A DNA stretch of 35,935 nucleotides from contig CAIXWQ010000770.1 in the NCBI GenBank assembly GCA_903923175.1, forward strand, positions 1-35,935, in the 5' to 3' direction. Below are positions 22,386 to 34,168 of this stretch, one piece after another (within the stretch, counting starts at the first letter, position 1; every line of letters starts with the position of its first letter). The notes below the pieces were generated by a model. The model was not told the DNA's origin. It saw only the letters and a program-made list of their open reading frames with translations, and made no database searches. The DNA is from an uncultured delta proteobacterium. Lineage in GTDB: Bacteria > Myxococcota_A > Polyangia > Polyangiales > JADJMO01. Both the position numbers and the translations under genes were made by a program.

Positions 22386-22430
22386 CGAGGCGAGGCGGCG
22401 AGCGATCGCGCCTCGCCTCGCTCGTTTTGT
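22386..22430 (+). terminator. Rho-independent terminator after metK
   Basis: CGAGGCGAGGCG (22386-22397) pairs perfectly with CGCCTCGCCTCG (22409-22420): a 12-bp GC stem with an 11-base loop, followed by CTCGTTTTGT. It begins 18 bases after the metK stop. It is the clearest terminator in the window. The tail TTTTGTC is shared with the terminator after the TPR gene. Confidence 0.85.
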
Positions 22431-22585
22431 CGTGCGGCCTCGGGCGCGGGCGGACGCGAGCACACGCGTCCGAGGCGGCGCGGGCTCGCAGGGTGCGTGA
22501 AGGTGCGCACGATCCAGCCGCAGAAGCGGCCCGCCGGCGCGATCGTTCTCTGTAGAAACAGACAGGCGCCTGGTACTTTTGTTTC

Positions 22586-26371
<3,786 letters not shown>

Positions 26372-26408
26372 TCGGAATTCGCCGATGTCACGCAGCGTTT
26401 GGCCGCGC

Positions 26409-27230
26409 TCAGACCCAAGCGTTGTTCAGCAGCTCGCCGACGCCGCCGGCGCCCGGCACGATGTACTGGTGCGAGTCGAGCCCGCGCTCCTCGTCCCAGC
26501 GCGCGCCAGGCACGGTCGCGAGCACGTCGGCCGGCGACAGGCCGCGGTCGATCCGGAATGCGTAGACCTCCACGGCGGGGTGGTTCTGCGTGATCGTCCG
26601 CAGGTACTCCGGCGTGACGATCAGGTTGAGCGCCATGATCTTCTTCGGCTTGCCGGAGAGGGCCGTCTCGTAGTGCCGGATGGCGCTCGACATCGAGGAG
26701 CCGGTCGCGCCCATCGGATCGGGGAGGATCACGATCCGGTCGTCGACGTCGCGTCCGATCTTGGCGTCGTGCCAGGTCGCGCCGGTGACCTCGCCCGCCT
26801 CGTTCGTGGTGCGGCTCATGAAGAGGTGGTCCTGCCGCACGAGCGACGGATCGAGGAGCTCGTTGAGCTGCTCGTAACAGATCTGCGAGGGGGTCGTCCC
26901 CGCGCGGGCGATGCCGACCGTGACGACCTTGGTCGCCCGCGCGAGCGCGACGCCGCGATAGACCGCCTGCGGCGACGACGAGACCATGCGCGTCGGAACG
27001 TCGACGCGGCCGCGCGGCAGCTCCGCTGCGAACACGGTGCGGCACATCATCTCGTAGAGCGAGCGAACGAGCCGGCCGACCTCCGGCTGCCCGGTCGTCT
27101 CGCGCGCGCAGAGCCGCGCGAGCAGCGTCCACGCGACCGGATCGTCGATCAGGTGCACGTGCTCGCCGTAGCGATGCTCGATCTCGGGGGCTCGGTATCT
27201 CGACGTCGCGTATGCGCTCTCGACCGCCAT
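26409..27230 (-). CDS. upp: Uracil phosphoribosyltransferase-like protein, extended form
   Basis: 273 residues against about 210 in E. coli Upp. Family features: an Arg-Ala-Gly segment GIARAGTTPS, the PRPP-binding loop DPMGATGSS (usual DPMLATGGS), HPAVEVYAFRIDRGL and the uracil-binding-like terminus YIVPGAGGVGELLNN. Upp converts uracil and PRPP to UMP in pyrimidine salvage. Extra sequence lies at the N-terminus (about 40 residues) and before the terminal motif (SPADVLATVPGARWDEE), and the DPM loop has Gly for Leu and Ser for Gly, so activity or base specificity may differ. Last gene of a row with gmk, yicC and the epimerase; it converges on the protease gene 37 bases away. Confidence 0.78.
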   Translation of the reverse strand: MAVESAYATSRYRAPEIEHRYGEHVHLIDDPVAWTLLARLCARETTGQPEVGRLVRSLYEMMCRTVFAAELPRGRVDVPTRMVSSSPQAVYRGVALARATKVVTVGIARAGTTPSQICYEQLNELLDPSLVRQDHLFMSRTTNEAGEVTGATWHDAKIGRDVDDRIVILPDPMGATGSSMSSAIRHYETALSGKPKKIMALNLIVTPEYLRTITQNHPAVEVYAFRIDRGLSPADVLATVPGARWDEERGLDSHQYIVPGAGGVGELLNNAWV

Positions 27231-27293
27231 GCGCGGCGTCCTAACGCTGCGGCGAGGCGCCGTCGACCGACCACGCGGCGACGTCGTGCGGCG

Positions 27294-27962
27294 TCAGAGT
27301 CGGCCGCGGCGCAGCAGCGACTCGGCGAGGGCCGACTTGCGCATCCGGCGCGCGCTCTCGGCGACGAGGATCGACTTCATGCGCTCGAAGGCCTTCTCGA
27401 GATCGTCGTTCACCACGAGGTAGTCGAACATCGAATAGTTCGAGATCTCGAGCTTCGCCTTCGCGAGCCGGCGCTGCACGGTGGGCTCGTCTTCGCTGGC
27501 GCGCGAGCGCAGGCGACGCTCGAGCTCCTCCATCGAGGGGGGGAGGATGAACACCGAGATGACCTCGGGCACGCGCGCGCGGATCTGCCGCGCCCCCTGG
27601 AAGTCGATGTCGAACAGGATGCCGAGCGACCCGGCCTGCCGCGCCCGCTCGATCTCGGCGAGGGACGTCCCGTACAGGTTGCCGTGCACTTCGGCCCACT
27701 CCGCGAAGGCGTCTTCCTCGACGAGCTTGCGGAAGTCGGGCTCCTCGACGAAGTGGTACTCGCGGCTGTCCAGCTCGCCCGTGCGCGGCTTGCGCGTCGT
27801 GTGCGAGACGGAGAAGGCGAGGGCGGGGAACTCCTTGCGCAGCTTGCTGCAGAGGGTCGTCTTCCCGGCGCCCGAGGGCGACGAGAGGATCATCATCAGG
27901 AAGTCGTCCGAGCCCGCTCGCAGCTCCGCCATCACGTCGCGCAACATGGCCCCCCTATCCAT
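27294..27962 (-). CDS. gmk: Guanylate kinase
   Basis: 222 residues if started at the ATG at 27962; a second in-frame ATG at 27947, just after AGGGGGG, is equally possible. P-loop SSPSGAGKTT, then the GMP-binding segment HTTRKPRTGE and REYHFV, WAEVHGNLYGTS, LFDIDFQGARQI and the lid region RLRSRASEDEPTVQRRL. It phosphorylates GMP to GDP with ATP. The protein starts with about 20 residues before the usual FLMMILS core. It follows yicC with a 60-base gap, the common bacterial yicC-gmk order. Confidence 0.96.
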   Translation of the reverse strand: MDRGAMLRDVMAELRAGSDDFLMMILSSPSGAGKTTLCSKLRKEFPALAFSVSHTTRKPRTGELDSREYHFVEEPDFRKLVEEDAFAEWAEVHGNLYGTSLAEIERARQAGSLGILFDIDFQGARQIRARVPEVISVFILPPSMEELERRLRSRASEDEPTVQRRLAKAKLEISNYSMFDYLVVNDDLEKAFERMKSILVAESARRMRKSALAESLLRRGRL

Positions 27963-28022
27963 GCAAGCCGGCGGGGCCGCAATCAGCGCGACGTCGGTCG
28001 CGACGATCGGCGGGCGCCGGGC

Positions 28023-28892
28023 TCACTCGACGTTCTGGACCTGCTCGCGCATGCGTTCGAGCTCGCTCTTCACGTCGACGACGAGATGCGCGACCTCCGC
28101 GTCCTGCGCCTTCGACCCGATGGTGTTGACCTCGCGGACCATCTCCTGGAGGAGGAAGTCGAGCCGACGGCCCACCGCGTCGCCGCCGTCGAGCAGCGAC
28201 TCGTACTGGATGCAATGCGAGGAGAGGCGCGTCAGCTCCTCGGAGACGTCGGCTCGATCGGCGAGCAGCGCCGTCTCCTGCTCGAGCCGGCCCGGATCGA
28301 GCTGGATCCCCTCGCCGAGGAGGCGTCCGACGCGCTGCTTGAGGCGCTTCTGATAGGCCTCGACGATCACGGGGCCGCGCGAGGCGATGGCGTCGGCGCC
28401 CCTGCGCACGGCGCCGAGGCGTGCGCGGAGGTCCTCCGCGAGCACGCGCCCCTCGTCGCGACGCATGGAGTCGAGGGCCGAGAGCGCGCGCTCGAAGCAG
28501 GCGCGGCACGCGGCGCGCAGCGCATCACGCTGCTGCTCGCTCGAGGACACGAAGAGATCCGGCACCACCGCGAGCAGCGAGAGCGGCACGTCGCTGCCGG
28601 GCGAGAGCTCGTCACGCAGCGCGCACAGCGAGCGATACGCGGCCCGCGCCCGCTCCGCGTCGAGCGTGATCGAGGCGCCCGTGCCGCCGTCGAGCCGCAC
28701 GCCGACCTCGATGCGGCCGCGCACGAGGCGCTCGCGCGCGAGCTGCTCGGCAAAGGGGACGAGATCGGCCAGCTCCCGGGGCGCGCGTACGCGCACGTCG
28801 AGGAACCGGTGGTTGACCGCGCGGATCTCGACCGCGAGCCGGCCCGCCGGCGTCGGTGCCTCGCCGACGCCGTACCCCGTCATGCTCCTCAC
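28023..28892 (-). CDS. yicC: YicC family endoribonuclease-like protein
   Basis: 289 residues from GTG at 28892, giving VRSMTGYG, the family's standard MIRSMTGFG N-terminus; the GTG overlaps the epimerase stop (GTGA). Other family blocks: EIRAVNHRFLDV-x-VRAPREL, RGRIEVGV, and a C-terminal helical region with EVNTIGSKAQDAEVAHLVVDVKSELERMREQVQN, with the conserved Asn-Thr and Lys residues. E. coli YicC is described as an endoribonuclease affecting small RNA stability; the role here is by homology. Its position before gmk is conserved across many bacteria. Confidence 0.92.
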   Translation of the reverse strand: MRSMTGYGVGEAPTPAGRLAVEIRAVNHRFLDVRVRAPRELADLVPFAEQLARERLVRGRIEVGVRLDGGTGASITLDAERARAAYRSLCALRDELSPGSDVPLSLLAVVPDLFVSSSEQQRDALRAACRACFERALSALDSMRRDEGRVLAEDLRARLGAVRRGADAIASRGPVIVEAYQKRLKQRVGRLLGEGIQLDPGRLEQETALLADRADVSEELTRLSSHCIQYESLLDGGDAVGRRLDFLLQEMVREVNTIGSKAQDAEVAHLVVDVKSELERMREQVQNVE

Positions 28893-29833
28893 GGCCGCTG
28901 CTCCGCGCGCAGGGCGGCGACGGTGCGCTTGAGCCCCTCACGCCAGAAGACCTGTGGTTCGTAGCCGATCAGCGCGCGCGCCCGCGAGATGTCCGCGAGC
29001 GAGTCGCGCACGTCTCCGGCGCGCGACGGCCCGTGCACGCGCTCCACGTTGCCGCCGACCTCCTCGGCGATCGCGTCTGCGAGCTGCAGGAGGCTGACCG
29101 ACTCGCCGCACGAGACGTTGACGATCTCCCCCGCGAGCTTTCGCGACGTCGCGGCGGCGAGCAGGTTCGCGTGGACGACGTTCTGGATGTAGCCGAAGTC
29201 ACGCGTCTGGCCGCCGTCGCCGTGGATGTTGATCGGCTTCTTGTCGAGCGCCGCCTCGATCCAACGCGGGATGACGGCGGCGTAGGCGCCGTTGGGGTCC
29301 TGGCGCGGCCCGAAGACGTTGAAGTAGCGGATCGTGAGGGTCTCGAGCCCGTGCAGCTGGGCGTAGACGCGCAGATAGTGCTCGCCCGCGACCTTCGCGA
29401 CCGCGTACGGCGAGAGCGGGTCGTTCGGGAGATCTTCGCGCTTGGGCGAGACGCTCGTGTTGCCGTAGGCGCTCGAGCTGCCCGCGAACATGAGGCGGCG
29501 GACGCCGGCCTGACGGGCGGCCTCGAGCACCATCAGCGTGCCGTGCACGTTCACGCGGTCCGAGTCGAGCGGCGCTTCGATGCTGCGCGGGACCGAGGGG
29601 AGCGCGGCTTCGTGGAAGACGACCTCGACCCCCTCGACGGCCCGGCGGAGCGCGGCCTCGTCGGTGATGCTCCCCTCGATCAGCTCGACGTCGAGGCCGA
29701 TGAGGTTGGAGCGGCGGCCGGTCGCGAAGTTGTCGAGCACGCGCACCTTCTCGCCGCGGGCGAGGAGCGCCTCAGCAATGTGCGACCCGATGAAACCACC
29801 ACCGCCCGTGACCAGAAAGCGCGGATGCGACAT
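28889..29833 (-). CDS. NAD-dependent sugar-nucleotide epimerase/dehydratase (extended SDR)
   Basis: 314 residues. Rossmann motif TGGGGFIGSH (9-18), the catalytic Ser in AGSSSAYGN and the Tyr/Lys pair in SPYAVAK, then RYFNVFGPRQDPNGAYAAVIPRW and a C-terminal substrate half with DFGYIQNVVHANL. The pattern fits UDP-glucose or UDP-GlcNAc 4-epimerases of the WbpP/TviC branch, but the substrate cannot be settled from sequence. Such enzymes supply sugars for lipopolysaccharide or exopolysaccharide. No glycosyltransferase is nearby. The stop overlaps the yicC start. Confidence 0.88.
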   Translation of the reverse strand: MSHPRFLVTGGGGFIGSHIAEALLARGEKVRVLDNFATGRRSNLIGLDVELIEGSITDEAALRRAVEGVEVVFHEAALPSVPRSIEAPLDSDRVNVHGTLMVLEAARQAGVRRLMFAGSSSAYGNTSVSPKREDLPNDPLSPYAVAKVAGEHYLRVYAQLHGLETLTIRYFNVFGPRQDPNGAYAAVIPRWIEAALDKKPINIHGDGGQTRDFGYIQNVVHANLLAAATSRKLAGEIVNVSCGESVSLLQLADAIAEEVGGNVERVHGPSRAGDVRDSLADISRARALIGYEPQVFWREGLKRTVAALRAEQRP

Positions 29834-29995
29834 CCAGGCGAGGGTAGTCGGTCGCGCCGTTGGCGGGGAGGGGGGTTGTCGGCGCCGCGGGCGTACCGAT
29901 CCGGGACCGGCCCGAGGCCGCCACGGAAGGTGTGCTCGCTCGGCAAGGCCCGCGTCCGAGCGCGACGACTGCGGGGCGCTAGCGCAGCGGGCGGC

Positions 29996-30508
29996 TCACT
30001 TCAGTCCAGAGCCACGCTTCACGGTCTCGAGCACCTTCGTGTACTCGATTTCCCAGGCCGGAGTCCCCTCTTCGACGTGCCGAATGCGGCCGCGGACCTC
30101 GCGATCGAGCTCCTCGTCCACCTGCATGTGCTTCTTCACGATCGGCGCCATCTTGCGGCGCAGATCGACGTCGGCGGCGAAGACCTCGTCGACGTTGTTG
30201 GAGTAGAGGAAGGCCTCGACGATCTGGTCGAGCAGGTAGTCGACGACGTCCTCGCCGACCTTCAGCCCCTTCTGCTCGGCGACCGACTTCTTCACGCGCC
30301 CGAACTCCGAGGCGGGCAGCTTGCGGCCGTCCATCAACTCGCGGGTCTTGGCGTTCACCTCACGCTCGAGGCGGAGGTACTCGTTCAGCACGGCCTCGAC
30401 GTCTTTGGCGACCTCGGTCGGAGACTCCGCCTCGAGGTCGCTGTCGGCGACGAGCTTGCGGACGATCTCCGTGGCGATGACCGGGACCTTGGAAGTGAAG
30501 AGGCGCAT
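29996..30508 (-). CDS. DUF507 family protein
   Basis: 170 residues, mostly helical and charged, starting MRLFTSKVPVIATEIVRKLV and containing VAKDVEAVLNEYLRLEREVN, MDGRKLPASEFGRVKKSVAEQ and a second half with DLRRKMAPIVKKHMQVDEELDREVR. The layout (two similar helical halves, N-terminus MRL, 'E-x-x-L-x-D-x-I-V-E-A-F') matches DUF507, a family of unknown function found in Deltaproteobacteria, Aquificae and others. No signal or TM. Single gene, divergent from the Ser/Thr kinase, with a 288-base spacer. Confidence 0.85.
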   Translation of the reverse strand: MRLFTSKVPVIATEIVRKLVADSDLEAESPTEVAKDVEAVLNEYLRLEREVNAKTRELMDGRKLPASEFGRVKKSVAEQKGLKVGEDVVDYLLDQIVEAFLYSNNVDEVFAADVDLRRKMAPIVKKHMQVDEELDREVRGRIRHVEEGTPAWEIEYTKVLETVKRGSGLK

Positions 30509-30549
30509 GGTGTTTCGAGCCCGCAGCAGCGCTGCGGAGTTACGTCACG

Positions 30550-30590
30550 GTCGTATGTCGTGGGGCCCCTCGTCAAATAAAAAGGGGTCC
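30550..30590 (-). promoter_or_regulatory. Candidate promoter with AT-rich hairpin upstream of DUF507 gene
   Basis: The only A/T-rich island of this gap (TTTTTATTTGACG on the minus strand). CGTCAA at 30571-30576 reads TTGACG on the minus strand, a good -35 box; a weak -10 (TACGAC, 30555-30550) follows 15 bases later, and the ATG is 42 bases further. The same place holds GGGCCCCT/AGGGGTCC (30563-30570 and 30583-30590, one G-T mismatch) around the A/T core, a possible operator. Weak evidence. Confidence 0.3.
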
Positions 30591-30796
30591 GGCCTCGACG
30601 GAGGGGCCACGACTCCGCTCGGCGAGCCCGCGGGGGGTCCCTCGCGTCGAGGGGCGCGTCGACGTGGAGCCCGAGCAGGCGCGACCGCTCCGCGTCGGAG
30701 CGCACGTCGCACAGAAGCACACGCGTGCGCGCACCGCAGGCGCCCCCTCGCATCCGCGTTGCCTCCGCGCGACCGTCGGGCGATTCTGGTCAGTCA

Positions 30797-32659
30797 ATGA
30801 CCTCGCGCGAGCAGGACGGCGGCAAGGCGCCGCGCTCTTCTCGGTACCCGGGCCTCGGGACCGGGGGCATGCGCGAAGAGCTGCGCGCGTCGCTACTGAA
30901 GATCTTCCTGCTCAAGGTCCGCGAGGTGCGTGGCGAGGAGGCGGCGCGTGACCTGCTCGTCGGCGCGGGGATCGATCCACAGCTGCTCGACCACGAGACG
31001 GCCTGGCTCTCGGTCGACGCCGCGCACCGCATCCTGCTCGCGATCAGCGAGGAGATCGGCGCGGCCGCGATGCACGACGTCTCGGCGTTCGTCGCGAACC
31101 CCGAGGCGCTCGGGCCGTTCGTGCGCATGGTTCGCGAGGTTCGCGAGCCGCTCGCCGCCTACCGCTACATCGCCGCGCACGCGCCCGAGCAGACGCGGGT
31201 CGGCGAATACGAGCTCGAAGACCTCGCGCCGCCGAAGGAGGGGAAGCCCAGCGACACGCACAAGCTCCGCGTGACGTACAAGCCGCGCCCGGAGGAGCCG
31301 GGCGAGAGCGACGATCTCCTCTGCACGGTGCGAGAAGGGCAGCTCGCGGGGCTCACCACGCTCTGGGGGCTCCCGGCGGCGACCATCGAGCACGAGAGCT
31401 GCCTGGCGAAGGGCGGCGACGCCTGCCGTTACCTGGTCAGCTGGAGCGAGGTCGACCCGACCGCGAGGCGCGCGCCCCTGCTCGCGATCGGCGCCGCGCT
31501 CGGGACGTTCGCCGTGACGGCCCCGTTCCACTGGATCGGCGGCACCGTGTCGGGGCTCGTGGCGGGCGGGCTCGGCTACGGCCTCGGCGTGCTCCTCGCG
31601 CGCAGCAAGCGCACGGAGCGCGATCGCACCTACGAGCGCACGCGCATCGCGACGCTCGAGCGAGGCCTCGAGCTGCGCGGCGACTCCGCCAACGTCGTGC
31701 CCGGCGATCTCGTCGGCACCGTGCTCGCCGGCAAGTACCGGATCGGCAAGCGAATCGGGTCGGGCGGCATCGGCGTGGTGCACGCGGCCGAGCACATCGG
31801 GCTCGGTACGCAGGTGGCCGTGAAGGTGCTGCGCGGCGCCGCGGCGAAGGACGGCGCGGAGATCGCGCGGCTTCGTCGCGAGGCGCAGGTCTCGAGCGCG
31901 CTCGATCACCCCAACGTGGTGAAGGTGCTCGACCTCGATCAGCTCCAGGACGGCTCGATCTTCGTGGTGATGGAGCTCCTGCGCGGTCGCTCGCTCGCCG
32001 AGAAGCTCCACCGCGAGGGGCCGCTCGGCCCCGGGTACGCCATCCACGTGTTCCGGCAGGTCTGCCTCGCGCTCGCCGCGGCGCACGACATCGGCGTGGT
32101 GCACCGTGACCTCAAGCCCGGCAACGTCTTCCTGTGCGACGACGGCATGACCGCGAAGGTCCTCGACTTCGGCATGTCGAAGCTCGCCGCCGACACGATG
32201 GGCGGCGGCACCGAGAAGCTCACCCAAGACGGCTACACGCTCGGCACGCCGGAATACATGGCGCCCGAGCAGTGCATCGGCGCGGCCGTCGAGCCACGCA
32301 CCGACCTCTACGAGCTCGGCGTGCTCATGTACGAGGCGCTGACGGGCGATCTCCCGATCAAGAGCGCGAACCGCCGCGAGCTGCTCGACCTGCACCAGCG
32401 ACAGGTGCCGCCGGGGATGCGCCAGAAGCGGCCCGATCTCCCGATCCCCCAGGCGCTCGACGACGCAGTGCTCACGTGCCTGCGCAAGAAGCCGCACGAC
32501 CGCCCGGCCGACGCGCGCGCGTTCGAGGCGATGCTCGCCGCGGTCCCCCTTGAGGGCGTGCCGATGCACTACCCGCGCAACGTCGGGCGCACGGCGTCGT
32601 CGCGACGGGTGGTGTTCGAGGAGCCTCGCCCGACCGAGAAGGCGCGCCCGGGGCCCTGA
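30797..32659 (+). CDS. Membrane Ser/Thr protein kinase with N-terminal V4R-like domain
   Basis: 620 residues from ATG at 30797; ATG at 30869 (MREELRASLLK) is an alternative and nearer to the first conserved helix. Residues 25-210 form a domain ending in ESCLAKGGDACRYLVSW; the C-x5-GD-x2-C-x-Y signature resembles V4R (4-vinyl reductase-like) sensor domains, which can bind small hydrophobic molecules or zinc. Residues 225-270 form a hairpin of two TMs (GAALGTFAVTAPF and GLVAGGLGYGLGVLLA). The kinase domain spans about 315-590: glycine loop GSGGIGVVHAAE, VAVKVL, HRDLKPGNVF (436), DFGMSK (457) and GTPEYMAPEQ. So both ends face the cytoplasm: an inside-sensing kinase. No PASTA repeats. Myxobacteria have very many such kinases. 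Confidence 0.9.
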   Translation: MTSREQDGGKAPRSSRYPGLGTGGMREELRASLLKIFLLKVREVRGEEAARDLLVGAGIDPQLLDHETAWLSVDAAHRILLAISEEIGAAAMHDVSAFVANPEALGPFVRMVREVREPLAAYRYIAAHAPEQTRVGEYELEDLAPPKEGKPSDTHKLRVTYKPRPEEPGESDDLLCTVREGQLAGLTTLWGLPAATIEHESCLAKGGDACRYLVSWSEVDPTARRAPLLAIGAALGTFAVTAPFHWIGGTVSGLVAGGLGYGLGVLLARSKRTERDRTYERTRIATLERGLELRGDSANVVPGDLVGTVLAGKYRIGKRIGSGGIGVVHAAEHIGLGTQVAVKVLRGAAAKDGAEIARLRREAQVSSALDHPNVVKVLDLDQLQDGSIFVVMELLRGRSLAEKLHREGPLGPGYAIHVFRQVCLALAAAHDIGVVHRDLKPGNVFLCDDGMTAKVLDFGMSKLAADTMGGGTEKLTQDGYTLGTPEYMAPEQCIGAAVEPRTDLYELGVLMYEALTGDLPIKSANRRELLDLHQRQVPPGMRQKRPDLPIPQALDDAVLTCLRKKPHDRPADARAFEAMLAAVPLEGVPMHYPRNVGRTASSRRVVFEEPRPTEKARPGP

Positions 32660-32721
32660 GGCCACGACGCCGCCGACGCGCGGCGCTCTCGGCGCCCCTC
32701 CCGACGGGGGCCCACGACGAG

Positions 32722-33807
32722 CTAGAGCTTCTTGAACTCCTCGACGAACTCCCAATCGGCGATGAGGTGCTTGCGCAAGAGCAGCGAGAGCAGCGCGGCG
32801 AAGAGCTTCTCCCAGCGAGGGTTCTCTCCGAGCACCTCGGTCGGCTCGGCGCCTTGCGCGACGGCGCGCAGCGCGGCGACGAGATCGCGCGCGGTGAGCT
32901 GCGTCTCGTGCTCGGCGGGCTCGCCGTTCGGCTCTTCCTCGGGCTCCGGCGCCGCCTTGCGCGCGCCGCGGGGCGAGGGGAGCGATATCGTGGTGCCGTC
33001 GAGGAAGGTGAGTGCGATCGATCGCCCCTGCTTCGCCTTGCGCGGCGGGAGCTGGATGGAGACCGCCTCGATCTCGGGCGAGTCGTCGTAGCTCGGCGCC
33101 TCGGCGGTGGGAGCGGCCGCGAGCGGCGGCGTGGCTCGAGGGGCGACGGGCGCGGGAGGCGCCAACGGCACGAGCGCCGCGGTCGCGACCACGTTCGGGG
33201 CGGCGGGCGGAGAGGCCGCCGGCTCCGGCGCGAGCTCGACCCGACCGACGGGCAGCCCCTCGCTCGGGGGGCTCGCGACCGCGGCCCTCGGCGTGATGTC
33301 GACGATGACCGGCGCAGGCGGCGCGACGGGCGCGGCTCCGAGGCGCTCGCCCCCGTAATAGACGCGAATCGCGTGTCGGATGTCGCTCGCAGACGCGATC
33401 ATCGCGCGCACCGGGAGCCCGGCGTAAGCGGCGGCGCGCTTGAGGCCATCCTCGTTCGTGGGGTCGTCGGTCGCGACGTAGAGCGTATCGCCCTGGCTGC
33501 GGACGTGGCGGACGTAGACAGGGATGAGCCCGTAGCTCTCGGCGACCTCGCGCGGCACCAGGTTGAGCAGCTGGCGCGAGAAATCGACGTGGTAGAGCGA
33601 GACCCAGGGGACCGAGAGGTGGCGGCCGAGCTGCTGGGTGAGCGAGGTCTCGTCGATGAACCCGCACTCGACGAGGAGCTTGCCGAGGCGACGCTTGCCC
33701 CCCTCGTCCTTCTGGATGCGCAACGCCTCGGTCAAGCGCTCCTGCGTCAGGGCGCCGGCCTGGACCAAGAGCTCTCCGAGCCGCACGCGCGTCGTCTCCG
33801 TCGCCAT
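32722..33807 (-). CDS. Stand-alone MshEN-like (GspE N-terminal) protein, no ATPase domain
   Basis: 361 residues. The first 70 contain two tandem motifs of R-L-G-x2-L-x3-G-x(I/L)-x5-L-x3-L (RLGELLVQAGALTQERLTEA, RLGKLLVECGFIDETSLTQQ), the pattern of the MshEN/T2SSE N-terminal domain that can bind cyclic di-GMP, then HLSVPWVSLYHVDFSRQLLNLVPRE and VATDDPTNED as in GspE/PilB ATPases. After residue 150 the protein is a long Pro/Ala linker, then SIALTFLDGTTISLP (a small beta domain) and a C-terminal helical segment (AALRAVAQ then LFAALLSLLLRKHLI). The AAA ATPase expected in PilB or GspE is absent. Possibly a c-di-GMP-responsive adaptor for motility or secretion. It converges on the kinase gene. Confidence 0.82.
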   Translation of the reverse strand: MATETTRVRLGELLVQAGALTQERLTEALRIQKDEGGKRRLGKLLVECGFIDETSLTQQLGRHLSVPWVSLYHVDFSRQLLNLVPREVAESYGLIPVYVRHVRSQGDTLYVATDDPTNEDGLKRAAAYAGLPVRAMIASASDIRHAIRVYYGGERLGAAPVAPPAPVIVDITPRAAVASPPSEGLPVGRVELAPEPAASPPAAPNVVATAALVPLAPPAPVAPRATPPLAAAPTAEAPSYDDSPEIEAVSIQLPPRKAKQGRSIALTFLDGTTISLPSPRGARKAAPEPEEEPNGEPAEHETQLTARDLVAALRAVAQGAEPTEVLGENPRWEKLFAALLSLLLRKHLIADWEFVEEFKKL

Positions 33808-33976
33808 CGGCTCCGTACGTTAGCGCAGCGGCCGCCGGCTGCGTGGGCCGCGCGCTGCTCTGCGGTGCTTTTGGGCCGTGGGCGGGGAGCGCGCGCGCTC
33901 GACACTCGAAACCGGCCCGAGTACACGCGTTGACCGCCGTCGGTCACCCCGTGTGCCCTCCGCGGAGCGAGCACGC

Positions 33977-34168
33977 ATGGTGGAACGACTCGACAAGCTC
34001 AGGACGGCCGCCGCCCTCGTCGCCGGGGACGACGGGGAGGTCCACGTCGTCACGAGCTCGCCCGAGCCCGGCCCCATCACCAAGCGCCTGCAGGCGCGCT
34101 ACTTCGAAGTCGTCGAGCGATCGGACGACGCGCACCCGGAGTGGTACACGACGTACGGAAGCCCATGA
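33977..34168 (+). CDS. Small hypothetical protein translationally coupled to der
   Basis: 63 residues from ATG at 33977 (MVERLDKLRTAAALVAGDDG) to the TGA whose bases form part of the der start (ATGA). The sequence is soluble, with EVHVVTSSPEPGPITKRLQA, RYFEVVERSDD and WYTTYGSP, and no signal or TM. It is not a domain I know. The overlap with der and clean coding pattern argue that it is real; a regulatory leader peptide is less likely given its normal composition. Confidence 0.6.
   Translation: MVERLDKLRTAAALVAGDDGEVHVVTSSPEPGPITKRLQARYFEVVERSDDAHPEWYTTYGSP

Noticed and set aside
32660-32721. A bidirectional terminator between the kinase and MshEN genes
   Set aside because: Only short GC pairings and no T-tract in either direction; not distinguishable from background.
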